The position numbers and the translations under genes were made by a program. This document shows positions 8,386 to 15,539 of a stretch of DNA of 35,380 bases, piece after piece. The stretch comes from CAZEHO01 sp964511945 (lineage in GTDB: Bacteria; Actinomycetota; Acidimicrobiia; Spongiisociales; UBA11373), in the NCBI GenBank assembly GCA_964511945.1, contig CAZEHO010000033.1:1-35380 (forward strand), written 5' to 3'. The notes under the pieces are model-generated. The model saw nothing but the letters and a program-made list of their open reading frames with translations, was not told the DNA's origin and ran no database searches. Position 1 is the stretch's first letter. Each line of letters begins with the position of its first letter.

Positions 8386-9139
8386 CGTGGTTGACGCTGA
8401 TATCGGTGCCGGAGATCCCGGCGCCGGCATCGGATGCAAGGAACACGCAGGTACCGGCGACATCCCCGGGCTGGGTGAACTCGTCGAAAGCGGACGTCGC
8501 CTCGAGTTCGGACCTCACCTCGGGAACCGTGATTCCCCTCCCCTGCGCCTGGGCGTCCATCACCCAGTCCATTCGTGGTCCGTGGACGAATCCCGGTGAG
8601 ACGAGGTTCACCCGGATTCCGTACGGCCCGGTCTCGGCGGCGAGTGTCTTGGTGAGGCCGATCAGCGCAGTCTTCGAGGACGTGTAGGCGGAGCGGCCCC
8701 ACAGCGGACGTTTCCCACTGATCGACCCGATGTTGAGAATCACTCCGGACCCGCGCTCGATCATCTGCGAGAGCAACGCCCGGCTGACGAGGAACACACC
8801 GGTGACGTTGGTCTCGTGGGTCCGGCGCCACTCATCGAGCCCCACCTCCCACAACGGTGCACTCGGTCCACCGATCCCGGCGTTGTTGATCACCACGTCC
8901 ACCCCACCGAAGCGGCCGAGGGCCGCCGCGGCCAGCGCCTCCACCGCTGCAGGATCGGAGACATCGGCCGGGACCGTCAGGGTGTCGCTCCCACGGGAAC
9001 TGCACTCGGCGGCGGTCTCCTCGAGGGTGGCGAGGTGCCGGCCGGTCAGGACCAGGTCGTCGCCCGTCTCCGCGAACGCGTGAGCGAGGGTCTTCCCGAT
9101 GCCCCTCCCGGCTCCGGTGATCAGCGTCACTCGTGTCAT
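8378..9139 (-). CDS. Short-chain dehydrogenase/reductase (SDR)
   Basis: A classical SDR of 253 residues: TGAGRGIG nucleotide-binding turn (8-15), NNAG (85-88), catalytic tetrad N111, S139, Y152 and K156 (YTSSK), and SPGFV after the active site. It would reduce or oxidise a carbonyl/alcohol with NAD(P)(H) in the cytoplasm. The C-terminus ends SGTDISVNHVW, whereas family members usually continue SVNGGW plus a few residues. The last three residues come from sequence shared with the TetR fragment, so the tail was replaced; the catalytic core is complete and the enzyme may still work. No Shine-Dalgarno sequence precedes ATG 9139, so a leaderless transcript is possible. It is divergent from the livKHMGF operon. 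Confidence 0.85.
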   Translation of the reverse strand: MTRVTLITGAGRGIGKTLAHAFAETGDDLVLTGRHLATLEETAAECSSRGSDTLTVPADVSDPAAVEALAAAALGRFGGVDVVINNAGIGGPSAPLWEVGLDEWRRTHETNVTGVFLVSRALLSQMIERGSGVILNIGSISGKRPLWGRSAYTSSKTALIGLTKTLAAETGPYGIRVNLVSPGFVHGPRMDWVMDAQAQGRGITVPEVRSELEATSAFDEFTQPGDVAGTCVFLASDAGAGISGTDISVNHVW

Positions 9140-9280
9140 GGGTGGATTGAAGCAGGGTTGGAGCCGGCCGATTCACCCGGCTCGCATCCCTTCTTTTGGT
9201 AGCGTCGATGGCGGGGGCACACTGACCGGCGACAGCGCACGGTGCGCAACCCACTCCGTGCGCGACACAAAGGAGTGGGC
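9140..9280. promoter_or_regulatory. Divergent intergenic region, SDR / livK
   Basis: These 141 bp separate the - strand SDR start from the + strand livK start and must hold the promoters for both. Two small inverted repeats are visible: AGCCGG/CCGGCT at 9162-9167 and 9177-9182, and GCGCA/TGCGC at 9235-9239 and 9243-9247. The ribosome site for livK is AAGGAG at 9270-9275. A TAGCGT at 9200-9205 could be a -10 box for livK, but no good -35 is seen. Promoter positions are tentative. Confidence 0.4.
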
Positions 9281-10525
9281 ATGGGACGAACCACGAGATC
9301 GGCGCTGTGCCTCCTCGTCGTGATGGCACTCAGCTTTGCAGCATGTGGCGACGACGACACGGCGACCACTAGCGGACCATCGGGGGACTTCGACGGCACC
9401 ATCGTGCTGGGCGCCGCCGTCAGCGAAACCGGCAAGTACGCCCGCGAGGGTGAAGACACCCGCCAGGGCTACGGCATCTGGCTCGACTGGGTGAACAACG
9501 ACTACGGCGGCATCAAGGTCGGCGATCAGCGCTACGGCGTTGAACTGGTGATGTACGACGACGAGAGCGACCCGGACACCGCGGCAAACCTTGTCGAGAA
9601 GCTAATCACCGAGGACGACGTCGATTTCCTCCTCGGGCCGTACTCGAGCGGTCTGACGATGGCCGCCAGCGCCACGGCAGAGGCCTACGGCGTGATCATG
9701 GTCGAGGGCAACGGCGCGTCGGAGTCGATCTTCGAGCGCGGGTTCAAGAACATCTTTGCGGTGCTGACTCCGGCCGGGAACTACACCCAGTCGGCGCTCG
9801 AGGCGCTCGCCGCGCAGGGAGCAACCTCGGTGGTGATCGCCTACGAGGACACGGCCTTTCCGACCTCGGTGGCGGCAGGGGCGCAGCGCTGGGCGGCCGA
9901 GTACGGCCTCGATGTGCTGGCCGTCGAGACATATCCCAAGGACGTCGCCGACGTGTCGGCCATCATGACCAAGTTCCGCGACCTCGATCCCGACGTGTTC
10001 GTCGGCGGCGGCCACTTCAACGACGCGCTGCTGTTCGTGCGGGCGGCCAAGGAGCTCGACTGGACGCCGGGAGCGATGGTCATCACCGTTGGGCCGAGCA
10101 ACCCCACGTTCGTGGAAGAGGTCGGTACCGACGCCGATTTCGTGCTCGGCCCAACTCAGTGGGAGGCGACGATGTCGTGGGAGGGTGACTACTTCGGGAC
10201 CGCCCAGGATTTCGCCGCTCGCGCCGAGGCCATGTGGGGCGAGCCACCGACGTATCACGTGGCGGAGTCGGCGGCGACGGCACTCGCTTTGCAGTTGGCG
10301 ATCGAAGCAGCCGGGACCCTGGAAATGGATGCGGTCCGCCAGGCCCTGTACGACCTCGATGTGGTCACCTTCTACGGGCCCATCAACTTCGACGACACCG
10401 GCAAGAACGTCGCCAAACCGATGGGGTCGATTCAGATCCAGGACGGTGTGATCAACGTCGTGGCGCCCGAGGCGGCGGCGGTCAGCGATCTGCGCTACCC
10501 AATGACCGCGTGGGGCGACCGATAG
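9281..10525 (+). CDS. livK: Branched-chain amino acid-type ABC transporter substrate-binding lipoprotein
   Basis: ATG 9281 sits five bases after AAGGAG and gives a classical lipoprotein signal ending SFAAC, with C22 as the lipidated residue, followed by Asp-rich GDDDTATT. The mature protein is a type I periplasmic-binding-fold protein: TIVLGAAVSETGKYAREGEDTRQGY is split over strand 1 and helix 1, then DDESDPDTAANLVEKLITED and LLGPYSSGLT. It is anchored outside the membrane and delivers ligand to the LivHMGF channel encoded directly downstream. LivK-type proteins bind Leu/Ile/Val but relatives bind amides, urea, aromatic acids and others, so the ligand is not certain. The 414-residue length is normal. 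First gene of the operon; livH starts 39 bp on. Confidence 0.87.
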   Translation: MGRTTRSALCLLVVMALSFAACGDDDTATTSGPSGDFDGTIVLGAAVSETGKYAREGEDTRQGYGIWLDWVNNDYGGIKVGDQRYGVELVMYDDESDPDTAANLVEKLITEDDVDFLLGPYSSGLTMAASATAEAYGVIMVEGNGASESIFERGFKNIFAVLTPAGNYTQSALEALAAQGATSVVIAYEDTAFPTSVAAGAQRWAAEYGLDVLAVETYPKDVADVSAIMTKFRDLDPDVFVGGGHFNDALLFVRAAKELDWTPGAMVITVGPSNPTFVEEVGTDADFVLGPTQWEATMSWEGDYFGTAQDFAARAEAMWGEPPTYHVAESAATALALQLAIEAAGTLEMDAVRQALYDLDVVTFYGPINFDDTGKNVAKPMGSIQIQDGVINVVAPEAAAVSDLRYPMTAWGDR

Positions 10526-10564
10526 CCGGGACCGGGACACACCGATGACCAGCGAAGGGGGCCC

Positions 10565-11458
10565 GTGGACCAGTTCCTGCAGGCACTGATCAACGGGGTC
10601 ATGCTCGGCGGCTTCTACGCCGCGATGATGCTCGGCTTCTCCGTGATCTGGGGGGTCATGGGGGTCATCAACCTCGCCCACGGGGAGATAATCATGGTCG
10701 GGGCCTACTTGGCGTGGATGCTGAACGATGGCTTCGGCTGGGACCCCTTCGTGAGTCTGGCGGTCGTCGTCCCCGTGATGTTCGGGTTCGGGTACCTGCT
10801 GCAGCGGGCGCTCATCAACCGGATCGTTGATCGGCCCCACCTCGTCTCGCTGCTGGTGACGTTCGGGTTGTCGATCATCCTTGCCAACACCGCCAAGCTG
10901 ATCTTCACGGCAGATCCCCGCATCACCGACACGGCCCTGGAAGGCACTTGGAATCTCGGCACGGTGACCTTCCCGGTCACCAAGACGGCAATCCTCGGCG
11001 GGGCCCTCCTGGTCATGGCCGGGCTGTACCTGTTCCTCGGCCGGACCCGCACCGGCAAGGCGATCCGGGCAGCCTCGCAGAACAAGGAAGCCGCCCGGAT
11101 CGTGGGCATCGACATCAACCGGACGTACGCCATCACGTTCGGGATCTGCATCGCGATCACCGGCGCCGCTGGCGCCATGATCAGCTCCACGCAGGCGATC
11201 TACCCGTTCATGGGGCCTCCGCTGACACTCCGGGCGTTTGCCATCACCGCACTCGCCGGATTGGGCAGCATCCCCGGGGCGCTGATTGGGGGACTCGTCC
11301 TCGGGTTGGTCGAGAGCTACATCGGTGTCTACGTCTCGGGCATCGGCACCAACCTGGCGATCATCGCCTCGTTCGTCCTCCTGGTCGTCGTGCTGATCAG
11401 CCGGCCGCAGGGCCTGACCGGCGGGTTGCGCCCGATGGATCGGCCGGTGCAGCTGTGA
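10565..11458 (+). CDS. livH: Branched-chain amino acid ABC transporter permease LivH
   Basis: The 297-residue product has about eight membrane helices and the LivH signature near its start (NGVMLGGFYAAMMLGFSVIWGV, in two parts, followed by INLAHGEIIMVGAY). The cytoplasmic loop with GRTRTGKAIRAASQNKEAARIVGI is the conserved coupling segment contacting the ATPases, and ALAGLGSIPGALIGGL lies near the C-terminus. It starts at GTG 10565 with a GAAGGGGG site. The stop codon overlaps the start of livM by four bases (GTGA at 11455-11458), so translation is coupled. It pairs with LivM to form the inner-membrane channel. Confidence 0.9.
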   Translation: MDQFLQALINGVMLGGFYAAMMLGFSVIWGVMGVINLAHGEIIMVGAYLAWMLNDGFGWDPFVSLAVVVPVMFGFGYLLQRALINRIVDRPHLVSLLVTFGLSIILANTAKLIFTADPRITDTALEGTWNLGTVTFPVTKTAILGGALLVMAGLYLFLGRTRTGKAIRAASQNKEAARIVGIDINRTYAITFGICIAITGAAGAMISSTQAIYPFMGPPLTLRAFAITALAGLGSIPGALIGGLVLGLVESYIGVYVSGIGTNLAIIASFVLLVVVLISRPQGLTGGLRPMDRPVQL

Positions 11459-12465
11459 TCACCGCTCCGCCGAACACCCGCACCCGCCGCCGGATGGTCC
11501 TCGCCGGCGCCGGCATCGTGGTCCTGCTTGCGCTCCCCCTGGTGAGCGGTCTGTTCCCCGACCAGTCCTGGGTAACCAACTCCCGGCTCTTCTCGTTCAC
11601 CCAGATGTTCATGCTGGTCACCCTGGCATCGAACTGGAACCTCACCGGAGGTTTCACCGGGTACGTGGACTTCGGACACGCGGTGTTCTTCGGCGTCGGG
11701 GCCTACGGCACCGGGATCCTGATGAACGAGGGATGGGCGTTCTGGGTGGCGATGCCTGCCGGAGCGCTGATCGCATCGCTCTTCGCAGTCGTGATCGGAT
11801 ACCCGACTCTCAGGCTCAAGGGCCCGTACTTCTCCATCGCCATGCTGGGCACGTTCGTAGCGATGCGTGAGATCATCAGGGTCGCCAAGCCGCTGACCGG
11901 CGGCGGGGTGGGGCTCACCCTGCCCCCGTATCTCAACCGGGCACTGTTCTACTACCTCACCCTGGCACTGGCGTTGGCGGTGATTGGGGTGATGTGGTGG
12001 ATCCGCCGCTCGGAGTTCGGGTCGACCCTGATCGCCATCCGGGAAGACGAGGTCGGCGCCGAGATGCGCGGCATCAACACCACCCTGAACAAGATCACGG
12101 CATTCTGTGTGGCCGCGTTCTTCACCGGAATCGTCGGCGGGATGTGGGCCTATCAGAACACGTTCATCGATCCCGACATCGTGTTCATCGAAAGCCGCAA
12201 CGTCGAGTTGGTCATGATGGCCATGCTCGGCGGCCTGGGCACCGTGGCCGGCCCGGTGCTAGGAGCCACCACGATCTACTGGCTGCGCGATGTGGTGTGG
12301 GCCAACTTCCTGCAGTACCACTTGCTGATCGAGGGACTGCTCCTGATCGCCATCGTTCTCTACCTCCCCGAGGGGATCATGGGGAAACTCGGCGACCGGT
12401 CGGGGACCAGCCTGTGGAGGGTGTGGCGGCGCTCGCCCCGGTCCGATGGAGAGGAACCGAAGTGA
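11455..12465 (+). CDS. livM: Branched-chain amino acid ABC transporter permease LivM
   Basis: The frame is open far upstream, but GTG 11455 is chosen because it overlaps the livH stop and gives a normal Arg-rich start (NTRTRRRM). The 336-residue protein has the LivM hallmarks GYVDFGHAVFFGVGAYG, a GYPTLRLKGPYFSIAMLG segment, and the coupling loop IREDEVGAEMRGINTTLNK. Near the C-terminus AMLGGLGTVAGPVLGA matches the family. It forms the second half of the membrane channel with LivH. The stop overlaps the livG start by four bases. Confidence 0.9.
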   Translation: MITAPPNTRTRRRMVLAGAGIVVLLALPLVSGLFPDQSWVTNSRLFSFTQMFMLVTLASNWNLTGGFTGYVDFGHAVFFGVGAYGTGILMNEGWAFWVAMPAGALIASLFAVVIGYPTLRLKGPYFSIAMLGTFVAMREIIRVAKPLTGGGVGLTLPPYLNRALFYYLTLALALAVIGVMWWIRRSEFGSTLIAIREDEVGAEMRGINTTLNKITAFCVAAFFTGIVGGMWAYQNTFIDPDIVFIESRNVELVMMAMLGGLGTVAGPVLGATTIYWLRDVVWANFLQYHLLIEGLLLIAIVLYLPEGIMGKLGDRSGTSLWRVWRRSPRSDGEEPK

Positions 12466-13202
12466 CCGCGCTGCTCGACGCCCGCGGTATCTCGAAGAGC
12501 TTCGGCGGACTCGCCGCGGTCAACGATGTCGATCTCCACGTCGATGCCGGGGAGATCGTCGGCCTGATCGGACCCAACGGCAGCGGCAAAACAACGCTGT
12601 TCGACTGTCTCAGCCGGGTGCAATCCATCGACGCCGGGGCCGTCACGTTCATGGGGCACGACATCACCCGATCGAGACCGCACCAGGTGGCCCACCTCGG
12701 CATGGCCCGGACGTTCCAGGTGATCCGGGTGTATCGCCGGCTAACGGTGCTGGAGAACCTCACGGTGAGCCGGCAATGGCGGGGCGAACGACTGATCAGC
12801 CAACTGAGTCGCGGGCACCGCAACGTCGCGCAGAGGGCCCACCAGCTGATCGGATTCCTCGACCTCAGCCACGTGGCGGATCATCTCGCCGGCCAGCTGT
12901 CGGGAGGCCAGCGGCGGCTGCTGGAACTGGGAATGGCGCTGATGCCGGACCCGGACCTCGTCCTTCTCGATGAAGCCGCGTCCGGCATCAACCCGACCCT
13001 GGTGGAGACCATCAAGGATCGGATCCTCCAGCTCAATCGCGAGGAGGGCACCACCTTCCTGGTGGTGGAGCACGACATGCGGTTCATCTCGGAGCTGTGC
13101 CGCCGGGTCTACGTGCTGGACCGGGGGAGGTTGCTGGCCGAGGGAACTCCGTCGGAGGTCATGGAGAACCAGGCCGTGATCGAGGCGTACTTCGGATCAT
13201 GA
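12462..13202 (+). CDS. livG: Branched-chain amino acid ABC transporter ATP-binding protein LivG
   Basis: GTG 12462 overlaps the livM stop by four bases (with GAGAGGA upstream), which fixes the start despite a long open frame before it. The 246-residue ATPase has Walker A GPNGSGKTT, the Q-loop region MARTFQVIRVYRRLTVLENL, signature LSGGQRRLLELGMAL, Walker B LVLLDE followed by AASGINP, and the switch His in VVEHDM. The MARTFQ segment and AASGxNP are characteristic of LivG rather than LivF. It energises transport as a heterodimer with LivF. Confidence 0.9.
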   Translation: MTALLDARGISKSFGGLAAVNDVDLHVDAGEIVGLIGPNGSGKTTLFDCLSRVQSIDAGAVTFMGHDITRSRPHQVAHLGMARTFQVIRVYRRLTVLENLTVSRQWRGERLISQLSRGHRNVAQRAHQLIGFLDLSHVADHLAGQLSGGQRRLLELGMALMPDPDLVLLDEAASGINPTLVETIKDRILQLNREEGTTFLVVEHDMRFISELCRRVYVLDRGRLLAEGTPSEVMENQAVIEAYFGS

Positions 13203-13930
13203 ATAGCACGCCCCGCCCCCTCCTCGAGATCAGCGAGGTGCACGCCGGATACCTCGACTACGACATCCTCCACGGAGTGAACCTCGAGGTGCATCGGGGT
13301 GAGGTGGTGTGCGTGATCGGCCCGAACGGCGCCGGGAAGTCCACCGTGTTTCGTGCCGTCTACGGGCTGATCCCGGTGCGGCGCGGTCGGGTGTTCTTCG
13401 ATGGGGCCGACATCACCAACTCCACGCCTCAGCAGGTGCTGAGGGGCGGGATCGCCATCGTGCCCCAGCTCCGCAGCCTGTTCCCGCAGATGACGGTGCT
13501 CGAGAACCTCGAACTCGGAATGTACCTGGAACGGAATCCCGCCCGGGTCCGGGAACGCATCGAGGTCGTGTTCGAACTATTCCCACGGCTGGCGCACCGC
13601 CGCACCCAGCAAGCAGGCAGCATGAGCGGTGGTGAGCAGCGCATGCTGGAGATCGGCCGGGCGCTCATGCTCGAGCCCAAGCTGATCATGATGGATGAAC
13701 CCTCTGCGGGCCTGGCACCGGCGGTGACCCGCACCATCTTCGGACACATCGCCCGGCTCAACGAGACGACGGGCCTGACCGTGCTGATGATCGAACAGAA
13801 CGCCCGCCGCGGACTCGAGGTGTCACACCGCGGGTACGTCCTCGAACTCGGCCGCAACACCTATCAGGGGACCGGCCGAGCACTCCTCGCCGATCCCGAG
13901 GTACGCAGGGCCTTCCTGGGTGGCGCCTAG
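13199..13930 (+). CDS. livF: Branched-chain amino acid ABC transporter ATP-binding protein LivF
   Basis: ATG 13199 overlaps the livG stop by four bases (ATGA). The 243-residue protein has the LivF-type order: LEISEVHAGYLDYDILHGV at the start, Walker A GPNGAGKST, IVPQLRSLFPQMTVLENLELGM, signature MSGGEQRMLEIGRAL, Walker B LIMMDEPSAGLAP, and IEQNARRGLE, whose EQN switch motif is typical of LivF. It is the last gene of the first liv operon. Its TAG stop at 13928-13930 lies inside a 43-bp repeat that is a remnant of an SDR 3' end read from the other strand. Confidence 0.9.
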   Translation: MNSTPRPLLEISEVHAGYLDYDILHGVNLEVHRGEVVCVIGPNGAGKSTVFRAVYGLIPVRRGRVFFDGADITNSTPQQVLRGGIAIVPQLRSLFPQMTVLENLELGMYLERNPARVRERIEVVFELFPRLAHRRTQQAGSMSGGEQRMLEIGRALMLEPKLIMMDEPSAGLAPAVTRTIFGHIARLNETTGLTVLMIEQNARRGLEVSHRGYVLELGRNTYQGTGRALLADPEVRRAFLGGA

Positions 13931-13968
13931 TAGGGCAGGCAGACCGACGGGCTCTTATCCAGCAGGTC
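13926..13968 (-). pseudogene. 43-bp remnant of an SDR 3' end (copy of 20645-20687)
   Basis: The - strand here encodes LLDKSPSVCLPY and a TAG stop, identical to the C-terminus of the SDR at 20646-21536. At the DNA level the two 43-bp segments differ at one base (A at 13957 against G at 20676, a silent change for Lys). Beyond 13968 the similarity stops abruptly at the edge of the dioxygenase remnant. The copy overlaps the last five bases of livF, so the livF stop is itself part of the shared sequence. Confidence 0.75.
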
Positions 13969-13975
13969 TGCCAAG

Positions 13976-14128
13976 GCCCCTGCGGCATCGACGGCGCACC
14001 CAACGACCGAACACTTCGCGCCCTTTCGTGTCGCCATAGGAGCCGGTCTCGATGATGCCGACCGGGAAGAAACGGTCATCGACGGCTTCTGGTGGGAGCT
14101 GTCGAAGCAATCGGTGCGGTTCGGCTAG
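13976..14128 (+). pseudogene. C-terminal remnant of LigB/DODA-type extradiol dioxygenase
   Basis: A + strand frame without any start codon reads HPTTEHFAPFRVAIGAG, then a charged stretch, then DGFWWELSKQSVRFG and TAG. HPTxEHFxPxxVAxGA with a final aromatic-rich strand is the well-known C-terminal end of class III extradiol ring-cleavage dioxygenases of the LigB / 4,5-DOPA dioxygenase group; the first His is a conserved active-site residue. Only about 50 codons remain of a protein normally 250-300 residues long. The remnant's stop overlaps the stop of the convergent LLM oxidoreductase gene (CTAG at 14125-14128). Complete enzymes of this kind open catechol rings using Fe(II); this piece cannot. 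Confidence 0.6.
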
Positions 14129-15153
14129 GCGCCCGCTCCACGAACCAGGGGCGCCACCTTGGTGCCGAGTAGTTCGATCGAACGCAAAGTCGGCTCGGGC
14201 GGCAATGATCCCGCACCGTGCAGCATGAAGCGGTCGAGGCCGAGCAGCTCCTTCCATCGAAGGATCTTCTCGGCAACCGTCTCCGGATCACCGAGAAGCA
14301 AGTTGCCGTCGGGGCCGTACATCCACTCGAACTGCTCTTGGGTGATGGGTGGCCAGCCGCGCTCCCGCCCGATCCTGTTCATCGTGGCCGAGTAGGTCGG
14401 CCACACTGCCTCGGATGCCCCTTCGACCGTGTCGGCGACGAACCCGTGGGCGTGAACCGCCAGCGGGATCTCGGATGGATCGAACCCGGAATCGGACAGG
14501 GTTCGGCGATACAACTCGGTCAGCACCCGGAAGCGGGACGAATCACCACCGATGATCGCCAGGGCGACCGGCAGCCCGAGGCGACCGGCGCGGATGATCG
14601 AGGTGGGCGTGCCACCGACCCCGACCCACACCGGCAGCGGATTCTGCTGCGGCCTAGGGAACACCGGCTGATCGGAGAGAGGTGCGCGGAACCGGCCGCT
14701 CCAGGTGACCCGCTCCTCGTCCCGCAGTTGCAGGAGCAGTTCGAGCTTCTCGACGAACAGCTCCTCGTAGTCGTCGAGCGAGTATCCGAAGAGCGGAAAC
14801 GACTCGATGAACGAACCCCTGCCGACCATGAGCTCGGCGCGGCCGGAAGAGATCAGGTCCAGCGTCGAGAAGTCCTGGAAGGTCCGAACGGGATCGGTCG
14901 AGCTGAGCACAATCACCGCCGAACTGAGGCGAATGTGTTCGGTCCGAGCGGCAGCAGCCGCAAGCGTGATCGCCGGTGCGGAGGCGGCCATGTCGGCCCG
15001 GTGATGCTCACCGAGGCCGTAGACATCGAGCCCGACACGATCGGCGAGTTCGATCTCGGCGATCACCTGGCGCAGGCGCTCCCCGTGATCGGAGGTTGCC
15101 CCGCCCGGCATCGTCTCGGCGAAGCTGGTCAGACCCAGCTCGAAGGTGTCCAT
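14125..15153 (-). CDS. LLM-class flavin-dependent oxidoreductase (luciferase-like)
   Basis: The 342-residue protein starts MDTFELGLTSFAET at ATG 15153 behind GAGGAG; the frame is open up to 15354 but that extension is low-complexity and has no ribosome site. It has the bacterial-luciferase-like TIM-barrel features: GLDVYGLGEHHRADM, AAAARTEHIRLSSAV, LDLISSGRAELMVGRGS and a late GDPETVAEKIL. It would use FMN or F420 to oxidise a small substrate. The FELGLTSFAE start and GxHHR motif resemble the TIGR03858-like subgroup of LLM oxidoreductases, whose substrates are mostly unknown. It is divergent from the cyclase gene and convergent with the dioxygenase remnant. Confidence 0.8.
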   Translation of the reverse strand: MDTFELGLTSFAETMPGGATSDHGERLRQVIAEIELADRVGLDVYGLGEHHRADMAASAPAITLAAAAARTEHIRLSSAVIVLSSTDPVRTFQDFSTLDLISSGRAELMVGRGSFIESFPLFGYSLDDYEELFVEKLELLLQLRDEERVTWSGRFRAPLSDQPVFPRPQQNPLPVWVGVGGTPTSIIRAGRLGLPVALAIIGGDSSRFRVLTELYRRTLSDSGFDPSEIPLAVHAHGFVADTVEGASEAVWPTYSATMNRIGRERGWPPITQEQFEWMYGPDGNLLLGDPETVAEKILRWKELLGLDRFMLHGAGSLPPEPTLRSIELLGTKVAPLVRGAGA

Positions 15154-15539
15154 CTCGCTCCTCGTCGGTGTCTCGGCCACCGTGCACACACCACCTGCGA
15201 TGCCTGGTATTCCGCCGGCAGCCTGGTTCCTGACGACCGGCATCCGGCCGGCCGCGGTCGAGGTGGCCGTCGGCCAATCAGCCGCGGCGAGGCCGATCGG
15301 TGGCCCCGCTGTTGCCGGAGCGGCTGATCGCCGCAGCGGTCGTCGGTCTTCCAACAGCTCCCGCGATCGACATCCGGGGAAACATCCTGCAGCTCATCGT
15401 GGTCGGGGCGGTTGTCGCAGCGCAACGACGCAGAGACGCAGAGTTCGCCTCGAGCCTGCCGGCGGTTGAAACCACTCGCAGGGCAAACCGATCGTCGGTC
15501 CGAGCGCACGAACGCGGGATTCTGTACGCTCCGGGCCCT
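15154..15539. other. Intergenic region between LLM oxidoreductase and cyclase genes
   Basis: These 386 bp separate two divergent genes. Both neighbours have open frames running into it (to 15354 on the - strand, from 15300 on the + strand), but the translations show no family motif and no ribosome sites. No RNA gene or strong repeat was found. It must hold the promoters of both genes. Confidence 0.4.
15525..15530 (+). promoter_or_regulatory. Possible -10 box (TACGCT) for leaderless cyclase transcript
   Basis: TACGCT fits the actinobacterial TAnnnT -10 pattern and ends nine bases before ATG 15540. As no Shine-Dalgarno sequence precedes that ATG, transcription may start at or near the A of the start codon. 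No recognisable -35 box is present, so the call is weak. Confidence 0.25.

Noticed and set aside
15154..15354. Upstream extension of the LLM oxidoreductase
   Set aside because: Low-complexity translation; ATG 15153 has a GAGGAG site and matches the family start.
15300..15539. Upstream extension of the cyclase reading frame
   Set aside because: The frame is open but the zinc ribbons begin immediately after ATG 15540, and the extension shows no domain or ribosome site.
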